A DNA stretch of 64,000 nucleotides from Berberis thunbergii (Eukaryota > Streptophyta > Magnoliopsida > Ranunculales > Berberidaceae): positions 496,001-560,000 of the forward strand of contig QNQO01000223.1 of NCBI GenBank assembly GCA_003290165.1, in the 5' to 3' direction. A model generated the notes under the pieces. It saw only the letters and a list, made by a program, of their open reading frames with translations. It searched no databases and had not been told where the DNA came from. A program made the position numbers and the translations under genes. Of the stretch, positions 53,685 through 64,000 are shown in pieces. How positions within the stretch are numbered: position 1 is the stretch's first letter; every line of letters begins with the position of its first letter.

Positions 53685-53819
53685 ATGGGGTTTATTTCAA
53701 GAAAGGTTCTTCCAGCATGTGCAAACATGTGTGTATGCTGCCCTGCTTTGAGGTCCAGATCTAGGAAACCTGTGAAGCGTTACAAGAAATTACTTTCTGA
53801 GATTTTCCCCAAGTCTCTT
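53685..53819 (+). pseudogene. Captured EFR3-like first coding exon, left arm
   Basis: 45 codons from MGFISRKVLPACANMCVCCP through ALRSRSRKPVKRYKKLLSEI to FPKSL, ending at the donor GTAAGT. This is the conserved N-terminus of plant EFR3-like/SEMI-ROLLED LEAF2-type armadillo proteins, where the Cys cluster is a palmitoylation-type membrane anchor. A non-coding exon lies upstream with its donor at 53463 and the acceptor just before 53682. The rest of that gene is absent. Confidence 0.85.
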
Positions 53820-54077
53820 GTAAGTGTTTACCCACTATGGATTTGCATTTACCTACTGTTTTAGCTTAGTGAGAAAGTTGTCCTCTTTAACCTTGTTGTA
53901 TGAGATTGATTATTCAAGTATTATTGGTTTGGTCTCTTGTAGATTGGCTTAAATCCCCTTATATGATAACGAGTTGAACAAATTTTTAGTGTATGATGTA
54001 ATGTGGGTTCCAAAACACTCTCTATTACATTTGGATTTGTATTTTGTCATTTTTGTTCAAGTGTGAAGTATATGTAG

Positions 54078-54579
54078 GTCTTGGCTATAGAAGAGCTCTT
54101 CAAGAACAAGGTTTCTAATGTTGTGTTTATGGGAATGGGTGAGCCGATGATGAACCTAAATGCAGTTTTAGAAGCACACCGATGCTTGAATAAGGTTGAT
54201 CTTTCACTCTTATGTTTGCATATTAGGTGTTTGTATCACCATTTAATTTGAATAAAGAGGTTAAGAAGTAAGTCAGTTGAATCAATTGTTGGAAAGGCAT
54301 ACACCATGAAGTCATAAAATTCTTTGTATGAATGTAGTCCTTATAAGGAAAAACGGAAATAACATGTTGTGAATGTAGTCCTCCTTATAGATAATATCAT
54401 GGAATCCATAACATGAAATTTTTGGAATTTCGTGTATTAAATTTTTTTTGTTTTTGTTTTCCCTTTTGCTTGAAGGACATAGAGATTGGGCAAAGAATGA
54501 TCACAATTTCTACCATGGGCGTCCCAAACACGATTAAGAAATTAGCATCACACAAACTTCAGTATACATTAGCTGTCAG
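54078..54579 (+). pseudogene. Captured RlmN-like radical-SAM exons, left arm
   Basis: Exon 54078-54194 reads [39 protein letters not shown]. Exon 54476-54579 reads [34 protein letters not shown]. These are the central GEP and TIS.VG.P motifs of RlmN-type rRNA/tRNA m2A methyltransferases of the plastid type. The radical-SAM CX3CX2C exon is not included, so no enzyme can be made. Confidence 0.88.
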
Positions 54580-54746
54580 GTAAGTTGGCATTGATATATT
54601 TTTGTTCTAGTGCTAATCAAAATATGTAGCAAACTGATTAGGTACCATTTGAGTTGTCTTAAATGGATGAAAATTCTCATATAGTAAGTGGCAAAGTTAA
54701 CCTTCCAATATTTTATCCCCTGATTACATAGTATCTCATTTAGTAC

Positions 54747-55119
54747 TTTGTATTGTTCATTATGAGTATATAGATCTTTCATTTAGTATTTTGTATTGTT
54801 CATTATGTTCCTTCACTAACCACAACAATAGAAGTTTGATGAAGAAGAAAATTGAAAGTTGACCATCAAGCAAAAAAAAAGAATGATCCAATTGAATTGG
54901 GGATTGCATGCGAAGATTTGAAGTGATTCATGTATTTACAAGCATGTGAAGAGTTTTCAAGTCTCTTGCATTTTTTGAAGTTTCCTACATACTTGACTAT
55001 AGAAGAAAAGGTTAGCTATTAACCTTTAGCTAGCTGCTTTTGCTCTGAATGTATCTTCTGAATAGAAATTATACTTGATAAAGGGCACTTTTGATATGAA
55101 TAAATGTTTCATTTGTCAG
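54747..55119. other. Loop segment between left arm and SR exons
   Basis: AT-rich. A short TTTAGTA(C/T)TTTGTATTGTTCATTATG block is repeated at about 54741 and 54784. It may be intron of the SR source gene. Confidence 0.5.
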
Positions 55120-55527
55120 ATCTTACTCCCCTGCCCCTAGACGGCGAGATTACTTGGTCTCTCCAAGGATTCCCGAGCACTCCCAATCACCAAGAGATCT
55201 GGAAGAGCTAGATGCTGGTCATGCACGTAGAAGATCATACTCTCCAACCTATGAAGATGATCGTCATGCTGACAATGGCTATGTTGAGTAAGTTTCAGTT
55301 GCTCATTCTTGTTGGAGGCATTAATTATTCTTTAACTAAAAAAGTTCATTCTACAATCTCCATCTTTCGAGGTATTCAGCTATTTAAACTTTTTTTGGAA
55401 AATGTCTAGAAGGCAATTTGATGATGAGGAGGGACAAACAGGCTGGCGGTCACCTGGATGTGCTTCAAGATCACCACCTGGATCCCGCTCGAGATCTGCT
55501 GACTTGTCTCCTGCACACAGCAGATGA
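55120..55527 (+). pseudogene. Captured C-terminal exons of an SR splicing factor
   Basis: Exon 55120-55287 (SYSPAPRRRDYLVSPRIPEH ... HARRRSYSPTYEDDRHADNG) and exon 55410-55527 (RQFDDEEGQTGWRSPGCASR ... SRSADLSPAHSR, stop) have GT..AG borders and compatible phase. This is the Arg/Ser-rich tail of SC35-like (SCL30-type) splicing factors. The RNA-recognition motif is absent. Confidence 0.8.
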
Positions 55528-56421
55528 ATGGAGGGTCCCAAACTTGTGGATGGAGTGGTGGCATTACTGTAATGTTTTGTGGATTTACAAAGACATAAAA
55601 GCTTCAAGTGTTTTAGCTTGTAGTTTTCAGTGACTTCTCAATTTTACAAACTTGTGTGTAACTTGTAATTCATCTTTTAGAAATACTTGGGTGTGCAACT
55701 TCTGGATCAGATACTTAGTAGTGGTAGATGTGATGCTGTTGGTTCAGTTTGCAATGATGCACTAAGTCTTTTCAAAGTTAAGTGTCTATCATCGATCGAT
55801 GTTTGCAGAAGTATCTTTAGATTATGATAGTATCTAGTATACTCTATGGGTGCTGCTGTACTTGGATATCATGCAATTTGTTATGTTTAGTTTTTCAAAC
55901 ATTCCTTGTATTTCATCTCTTTTCCCAACATCTTTCAGTTACTTAATCAAATGGATCATATAAAAATTTTGGAAAAGTTATTTTAGAAAACATTCTTTGT
56001 TTGTTTCTGTAATATAAACTAGACAAATATATTGTAGGAACATTTACTCGACTCTTCATAAAATTACAAACTCTAACTCGCTTGCATACATTAACAATGT
56101 TGCATATAGATTAAAACAAAATAAAATATGGCATAAACTTCCTTTCTCATTGTCCGATCGACTGCAGTGCAATTTGAACGCAAAATATTTATATTCTTTG
56201 TAATGTTTTACTAAGAGCGTCTAATTTTCCAATCTTAACGCTTATTTGTTTTGCAAACAGCATGTGGTCTTTCGTGACAGACAGCTCCACTTATATCCAT
56301 TTCAAAAGGGCTCCTGTCATAGGCTGGCCGCTAATGTCTCTGCATTTGTCCCTATGTGTGAGTAAGGAAGAAAACTCGGAACCACATCAAAATCCTGCTA
56401 ACGATGAGCTTATGCAGAGTA
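55528..56421. other. Loop segment between SR and RlmN pieces
   Basis: The first part is probably SR-gene 3' UTR. No further coding match recognised. Confidence 0.5.
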
Positions 56422-57832
<1,411 letters not shown>

Positions 57833-58090
57833 CTACATATACTTCACACTTGAACAAAAATGACAAAATACAAATCCAAATGTAATAGAGAGTGTTTTGG
57901 AACCCACATTACATCATACACTAAAAATTTGTTCAACTCGTTATCATATAAGGGGATTTAAGCCAATCTACAAGAGACCAAACCAATAATACTTGAATAA
58001 TCAATCTCATACAACAAGGTTAGAGAGGACAACTTTCTCACTAAGCTAAAACAGTAGGTAAATGCAAATCCATAGTGGGTAAACACTTAC

Positions 58091-58225
58091 AAGAGACTTG
58101 GGGAAAATCTCAGAAAGTAATTTCTTGTAACGCTTCACAGGTTTCCTAGATCTGGACCTCAAAGCAGGGCAGCATACACACATGTTTGCACATGCTGGAA
58201 GAACCTTTCTTGAAATAAACCCCAT
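58091..58225 (-). pseudogene. Captured EFR3-like first coding exon, right arm
   Basis: Identical 45-codon exon to 53685-53819. On this side it is followed, in the same frame and phase 0, by the complete run of RlmN exons, so a spliced minus-strand transcript would encode an EFR3-RlmN fusion up to the frameshift. Confidence 0.85.
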
Positions 58226-58979
58226 TTTCTGCAAACACCAACCCATTATAAGTGAGAATAAGAACACATTAAAAGCTCCTCCTTTAATGTCCAAACTATC
58301 AACATAATCACAAAACTGGGAAAAAAATGTACACTGAAAAATCTAGCTCTCTCACAACCCCAGTGAAAATTAACAGAAAGTTTTCTCCCCTTCTACAATC
58401 CAAAAAGTTTTATAGCAGCAAATTGGAAACAAAAAACCAGATCTTACCTCTGCGTCCAAGCGGTGAAAACCAGATCTGGAGAGTCCGAAACCAAAAACCT
58501 AAAAATTGAAGCTTCTTCTCTGGCTTCGTTTGAGCTTCTTCTCTTCTGCTTCGTTTGAGTTGATGACGATGATGGGGAGAGGGTGGAGAGGGAGAGCTTC
58601 GTTTGGGGAAGAGGGAGGGGGCCTTCTCTATGTAAGATGGAAAATGGGGAGAGGGAGAGGGAGAAAATGGGGAGGGGAGGAAAGCTTCTCTGTGGATTGA
58701 AAATGGGGAGAAAGCTCCCCATTCCCTCCTTCTCCCCCAAATTTTCGATTTCCCCCCCCCCCATCCCTTTTTTTTTTTACCACGTCAGTTGCTCGCGTGC
58801 GACGCACCATCCCTCGCCCAAAACCTCGACATCTAGAATTACTCAAAAAAAAAAACCAAACAAGCACATGACGATAGAATAATATGTGGATATAAAGATA
58901 ACATTTGGGGTGTGAATATCTGTTCAGTCCCACCGTGGGCCGAGGAGGGCGGGCCTTCTCTGCCAAAACACGAGCAAGG

Positions 58980-59002
58980 CACGTGACAATTACCTATATA
59001 AG
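58980..59002 (+). promoter_or_regulatory. G-box and TATA box upstream of the SWEETIE-like gene
   Basis: CACGTG at 58980-58985 and TATATAAG at 58995-59002, about 100 bp before the ATG at 59095. The spacing is suitable for a core promoter. The Mutator-like element ends only 136 bp further upstream. Confidence 0.6.
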
Positions 59003-59094
59003 AAACCCTTACAGGTGCCCATCGATCTCACAGCTGAGTTGAGTGAACCCGTCCGTCCTTGCACGGTGCATAGATCGGTTCAAACCTTGCTGTC

Positions 59095-60264
59095 ATGGCA
59101 AAAAACTTGTTGAGAGAGAACGTCCCTCTCTCCAGATTCGCAGTTTTGGTCGTCAATTAGAGTCCATTGTCGCCTCCGCATCTCAACAGCCTCCAGATCC
59201 TCTCTTGTCCTTCGATCTCCTTTCAGATCTCATCTCCTCCATCGACGAAGAACCTAAGGTCCGTCATTTTCTCCAAATCTTGAAACACATTTCGATTCTA
59301 ACTCGTTTGATTTCGACCTAATTACGTGAAATGTGGCAAGAAGACTCCTATGGCAGAGGACGTGCGAAGATGCCTTATACTCTTTGCTGATTCTTGGCGC
59401 TCGTCGGCCTGTTCGGCATTTGGCGTCATTAGCAATGGCGAGAGTTATATTGAAGGGAGATACGATTTCGATATATTCTAGAGCGAGTAGTCTCCAAGGG
59501 TTTCTCTCTGATGCCAATAAAAATCAGCCTTTACGTGCTACAGGTAATTTCATTCTTTAACATGTACATTACTTTCATTCTTTAACATGTACATTACTGT
59601 ATATCTTAATGTGATTTACTTCACTTTGATAATTGTTAATTGAATTGTTTACGATTCTTGAGTATTGTTGCTATATTTGCGAATTAGTGCTTTACTAATA
59701 GCTATTGCAATAGTGATTTATTTCAGCAAAAAATTAGCTTACTTGACTAAAACTATGAGTTGATGTATTGCACAATTGTCTATTTCCGTAACATTCTTCT
59801 GAAAAAATTTCACCGCCTTTGTGACTCAACCTGGGTGCCCTTGGTGCTCTACGCCACATGCATTCAAGCTAGTACCTACGTCAAACTGCTTCACTCTGTC
59901 ACAGATTGGTGCTCTTAGGGTATTCAGTTAACACTTTTTGACAAAGTATTGCATTCTTGAAAGTGAAAACTACTTTCAATTTTCACATTCAAAATACAAG
60001 GCTAATTCTACAGTTGGTACAGTGAAAAAGCATACATCTTCAATAATGTGAACCGAAATGGTGTGCCAAAAAATAAATATAAACCACAAATTTGTATTAT
60101 GTGCCAATACAAATTTCATGCTTTTATCTTTTTCTGTTTGGTAATACTATTAAACAGGTGCCGCACAATGCTTGGGTGAATTATACTGCCATTTTGGGGG
60201 AAGGATAACTTCAGGTTTACTTGAGACAACTAATATTGCGTTGAAACTGATAAGATTCGATTCA
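59095..60264 (+). pseudogene. SWEETIE/HEATR5-like 5' exons, frameshifted
   Basis: Exon 1 (59095-59258) starts MAKNLLRENVPLSRFAVLV, then a 1-base deletion near 59150 shifts the frame; the other frame continues QLESIVASASQQPPDPLL and FDLLSDLISSIDEEPK. Exon 2 (about 59337-59543) reads WQRTCEDALYSLLILGARRP, VRHLASLAMARVILKGDTIS and YSRASSLQGFLSD; its acceptor does not restore phase cleanly. Exon 3 (60158-60264) reads GAAQCLGELYCHFGGRITSG, LLETTNIALKLIRFD. This is the N-terminus of SWEETIE, a very large HEAT-repeat protein affecting sugar metabolism in Arabidopsis. No further exon is seen before the window ends; the gene may be a truncated copy, or continue past a retrotransposon-filled intron. 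Confidence 0.85.
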
Positions 60265-60520
60265 GTATTCATGTGTATGTACACCTCAAACCATTTCATG
60301 TTGCTTGCTTGTAATCTTGACTTCATGTACATTCCTTTCTTATTATTCTTTCGAGCAATTGTATATTCGTTTGCTTGGATGCCATGTTTTTTGGTGATAT
60401 GATGATCTTGATTTGAAGAAGTGTCACACCTAATTTAGTATTCTTTCCCTTGGTTGTTGTAAAACAATAAGCAATAAAGGGAAAATCCATCCAAATTCAA
60501 GCACTGTTATCTTTTATCTT

Positions 60521-60582
<62 letters not shown>

Positions 60583-61359
60583 AAATAACTGTTCTTAGTC
60601 TCACATTGGTTGGTTGGATTTTTTGGTTTTATGACTTTGGATGAAGCAAGGGAGGAAGAATACTTCAGCATGAGATCTTTGTTCTTGGACAAGGGCATTG
60701 GCAATAGTAAGGAGGGTCATCCAGATTGGATGATGTATCCTCTCATGTCGGTTGTCCCTTGGTAAGGACAAGGATGGGGAGTGATGTTTAATGGGTTTTG
60801 AGTATGTTTTACTTTTCTTCTAGTGTTGGTTAGCTTTCTTTCATTTGGTTGGTGATAATTGCAATATCCTCTGATTTGCAATCTACACTTGAAAAGAAAA
60901 AGGGATATTGATAAATACAGTTCAATTTTCTTTTCCTTTTTTGAAAGACCAGTTCAATTTTCTTGTTAAGGTTTGGTATTTATAGTAAATTTTTATTAGA
61001 AAATATCAAACTCCGGTTTCAGAGTACAAAAAAATCTGATAATGATGTCAAGTACCCAATTAACATCTTAGCGCTGGATCCAGAGGTGTTTCCAAGCATC
61101 AGACCTCACTCTCTCTCTGCAGGAGGGTTTTTTTTTTTGACACAGTAAGGTTTCATTAGAAAGAAACGGGGTAATGAAACTTACGAAAGTTTCTTTCACT
61201 GTCCCTTATTAGAAAGAAAGGGGATAGTGAAGGAGACTTTCACTCCTAGAAGCTGGGAGTACAAAAGGGATTATCTCACAGCAACTTTATCCCAATTGAA
61301 CATAAATTCATCAAAATACATGTCCTTGAGTACTCCATGGGTTTGTGATAAGCCTCCTA
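60265..61359. other. Downstream of SWEETIE-like exon 3
   Basis: Contains a microsatellite at 60511-60582: (ATT)n, then (AT)n, then a T-run. The rest has no recognised gene or element. Confidence 0.55.
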
Positions 61360-61803
61360 TCAGATTCACTGATACAAGAAGGAAGCATAGAATAGCGAAT
61401 CAGTAAATGTCAGTGAATGTTGCTCTGTTAGACAGTATTAAGCCTGTTAGTGCTCTGTTAGATAGTATCAAGTCTGTTGGCTGCTCTGTTAGTTTTCCTA
61501 CTCTAGACACTACTATAAATAAGAGGCTAGTAGAAGAATCAAGGCATTTTGAAAACATCAATTGTACATTGAGCTTTGCTCATAGGAGACTAAGGCGTCT
61601 TGAACTGCCTTACAATTCTTTCAATAACATTCATTGTTGTTACAAGTTCTTGGTGTGAAAGCTTCTTGATCAGAAATCTTCTTTAGCAGTTCTCTGTTTC
61701 GTGATTGTTTGTGTAGAGTTTCAATCATCCAATACTCAGAATACTTGACTGAATTGCGTGTTCCTCCATCTGCAGAATACATCATACAGGTCAGATCCTA
61801 ACA
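61360..61803 (+). repeat. Probable 5' LTR of gypsy element
   Basis: The 3' edge is well supported: it ends TCCTAACA at 61803, five bases before a primer-binding site. A TATAAATAA box lies near 61514. The 5' edge is a guess (TGTGATAAGCC near 61346-61360) because no second LTR is in the window. It includes a 2-3 copy tandem CTCTGTTAGA.AGTAT.AAG unit at about 61422-61495. Confidence 0.5.
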
Positions 61804-61807
61804 AAAC

Positions 61808-61819
61808 TAGTATCAGAGC
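61808..61819 (+). other. Primer-binding site of the gypsy element
   Basis: TAGTATCAGAGC, one mismatch to the initiator tRNA-Met complement TGGTATCAGAGC. Confidence 0.75.
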
Positions 61820-61837
61820 ATTTCAATCTTAAGGAAG

Positions 61838-64000
61838 ATGGCTGGGAAGTGTGTAGGGTCAACCACTAATGCAAGAATTGAGGCTATGGAAGAAGTTGTG
61901 GGCAATGTGCAAGAACAAGTAGGCTTGTTGAGAAGAGGGTTCCAAGAAATGATGCAAAGGATGGAACAAATGATGAAGTTGCAAGAAGAAGCCCTAAAAG
62001 CTACTTCAACTACAAAAAAAGATACAATACCCTCAACCAATGTCGAAGCTCGGAGCTTGAATGGTGTGGCAGGAGGAGGATCTTCATCACAAGGTTAGCA
62101 ATTCGATTGGAGACCTAGAAGATTGGAAATGCCCACTTTTGAGGGATCGAACCCAGATGGCTGGATTTTGAAAGCTGAAAGATTCTTTTCATTACAGAGA
62201 TACAACAACGAAGAAAAAATGGAAGCCGCAATGATCTCTTTTGAAGCTGATGCTCTATTTTGGTATCAGTAGGAGAGTAAAAGGAGACCTATTCTTTTCT
62301 GGGATGAACTGAAAGGGTTACTATTGAAACAATTTCGAGCAACTCAAGATGGGTCACTTTGTGAGCAATTTCTTGCGTTAAAGCAAGAAGGCTCAGTAGC
62401 CGATTACCGACGACGATTTGTCTCACATGCTGTTCCATTAGAAACTCTGAATGAAGATGTCTATCTCAACAAATTCATTAATGGATTGAAACCTTCAATT
62501 CGGGCGAAAGTGAGATGCTCGATCCGGGTTTCTTAGGTCGGGCCATGGATCTGGCCCAGCGGGTTGAAGAAAAACAGATACAAATGAGCTTGGTCAAGTC
62601 GGTTTCCCATTTTTTATCACAATAAGTCCTTGGTTGGCCCAAGACCAATGGGACAAGGCCCATTAGGGCAACCTTACCAGGTTCCAAATAGAGAGTTCGA
62701 AAGAACTGCTTTCAATCAACTAGTCTTTTGTAGAGAGTTCGAGAGAAATACATTGAGAATAAATGAAACCAGACGGCTGTATGATGCGGATTATCAAGCG
62801 AAAAGGGAGAAGGGTTTGTGCTTCAGATGCGATGAGAAGTACTCGCCTGGTCATCGATGCAAGAAGAAGGAAATCAACATGCTTATTGCGCAGGAAGAAG
62901 GTGAAGAGGAGGAAGAAGAGGTTCAGGAGTGGGAGGATCGGAAAGAGCTTGAGGTAGCCGAGATCAGTCAGGTAGTAGAAATTTCTTTAAGCTCCGTCAT
63001 GGGGTTGACGAATCCAAAGACGATGAAGCTTGAGGGTAACATTGAAGGTCACGCAGTGATAGTCTTGATCGATAGTGGAACCCATAATTTTGTCTTCCAC
63101 AAAGTGGTTGAACAAGTGAAATTGCCAATCACTTCTATTGGTGTGTATGGGGTAACCATGGGATCTGGCGACTCGGTTCAAGGGAGTGGAATCTGTCAGG
63201 GAGTGAAATTACAGTTACAAGGGGTGGAAATTGTAGACGATTTTCTTCCATTAGGGTTGGGGAGTTCTTATGTGATTTTGGGGATTCAGTGGTTGGAGAA
63301 ATTGGGTACCACCTTCATCAATTGGAAAGATCAGATATTGAGATTTCGAGTAGGATCAGACACCCTCACTCTCAAGGGCGATCCTTCTCTGGGACAAAGT
63401 TTGGTCTCACTAAAAGCAATGCTTTGGACAATCAAACAAGAGGGTCAAGGGTTCTTAGTGGAATTGGAAAGTATGTCATCAACTGGGAAGGAGCATGCGA
63501 AGATACCAGAGGTGTTGACTGAAGTGTTGAGTTGATACAAGGCCATATTTCAGATGCCATCAGGGCTACCTCCCAAACGAGGACATGAGCATAGCATTGT
63601 ATTGCAAAAAGGATCCGGTCCAGTCAATGTGCGGCCCTATCGATATCCACAGTTCCTGAAGAATGAAATAGAAAGGCTGGTAGCGGAGATGCTGGAAGCG
63701 GGAATCATCAGGCATAGTGTAAGTCCTTTATCAAGCCCTGTGTTGTTAGTCAAAAAGAAAGATGGGAGATGGTGGTTTTGTGTGGACTATCGGGCTCTGA
63801 ATAAACAAACAGTGCCCGATCGTTTTTCAATTCCCGTCATCGACAAATTATTGGATGAGCTTCATGGGGCAGTAATATTCTCGAAGTTAGATTTGAAGTC
63901 GGGCTACCATCAGATCAGGGTTCAGGAAGGGGACGAGGCTAAGACGGCGTTTCGCACACATGAGGGACACTACGAGTTCCTAGTAATGCCTTTGGTCTCT
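61838..64000 (+). mobile_element. Ty3/gypsy retrotransposon, gag to reverse transcriptase, open at window end
   Basis: Gag starts MAGKCVGSTTNARIEAMEEV at 61838 with a coiled-coil leader. The core follows across two stops (MPTFEGSNPDGWILKAERFF; SVADYRRRFVSHAVPLETLN). The zinc knuckle is CFRCDEKYSPGHRC (62821-62862). Protease is in the frame ending at 63535 (VLIDSGTHNFVF; the Ala of the usual DSGA is deleted). After a stop, reverse transcriptase continues: [50 protein letters not shown] and SGYHQIRV, running off the window. In-frame stops in gag and before the RT make it non-autonomous. Confidence 0.9.
62630..63535 (+). pseudogene. Gypsy nucleocapsid and protease segment
   Basis: 301-codon frame covering the gag tail, zinc knuckle CX2CX9H-type (CFRCDEKYSPGHRCKKKE), an acidic Glu-rich linker, and the aspartic protease (IDSGTHNFVFHKVVEQVKLP ... 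DDFLPLGLGSSYVILGIQWL). The protease has the D-S-G triad and the hydrophobic-ILG motif but lacks the Ala after Gly. It is joined upstream to gag and downstream to RT only across stops. Confidence 0.88.

Larger units (their letters stand above)
53029..54746 (+). repeat. Left inverted arm of the Mutator-like element
   Basis: Nearly identical to the reverse complement of 57165-58844. The clearest differences are a 22-24 base G-run at about 53104 (shorter on the right) and more CCCTCT units at 53217-53250. Confidence 0.92.

Overview
The window is nuclear DNA of a flowering plant, very probably a eudicot with a repeat-rich genome. It is AT-rich, its genes are split by introns with GT..AG borders, and it is crowded with plant LTR retrotransposons, hAT/Mutator/CACTA DNA elements and tRNA-derived SINEs. 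I cannot name the species from sequence alone.

Host genes that read through intact after splicing: (1) a CYSTM-family small Cys-rich membrane protein (minus, 9524 to 2203), whose second intron is about 6.9 kb and holds a 5'-truncated Ty3/gypsy chromovirus; (2) a GEM-like GRAM-domain protein (plus, 14273-15231); (3) a LITAF-domain protein of the GILP type (plus, 24622-37277), whose first intron is about 12.1 kb and holds a Ty1/copia element, a hAT-type element, a SINE and LINE debris; (4) translocon-associated protein subunit beta (minus, 44355 to 38720), six coding exons including an inferred 6-nt microexon. Broken host genes: an F-box/LRR gene (16706-17484), a SAUR gene (about 20489-21700) split by a hAT element, an F-box-associated fragment inside a TRAP-beta intron, and the 5' exons of a SWEETIE/HEATR5-like gene (59095-60264) with a frameshift.

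Region by region: 1-1.3 kb, decayed gypsy gag with an internal tandem duplication. 2.2-9.5 kb, the CYSTM gene. 9.7-13.6 kb, hAT-like elements and a Mutator-like foldback with a hAT element nested in it. 14-15.4 kb, the GEM-like gene. 16.5-20.2 kb, the F-box gene hit by a small LTR retrotransposon that carries a captured KH-domain gene between gag and the end of pol. 20.5-23.3 kb, the SAUR pseudogene and more hAT/SINE elements. 24.6-37.3 kb, the GILP-type gene and its insertion-loaded intron. 38.7-44.4 kb, TRAP-beta. 45-53 kb, mostly non-genic, with one hAT element and a probable LTR remnant. 53.0-58.8 kb, a 5.8-kb Mutator-like element with 1.7-kb inverted arms that has captured pieces of three host genes (EFR3-like, RlmN-like, SR splicing factor). 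59-60.3 kb, the SWEETIE-like 5' end. 61.4 kb to the end, a gypsy element entering its reverse transcriptase.

The genes do not form a pathway. The unifying theme is transposable elements reshaping genes: long introns as insertion sinks, two independent gene-capture elements (one LTR type, one Mutator type), and pseudogenisation by nested insertions. The most notable objects are the foldback gene-capture Mutator element, the KH-carrying LTR element, the copia element whose two LTRs lie in inverted orientation, and the 6-nt microexon of TRAP-beta.
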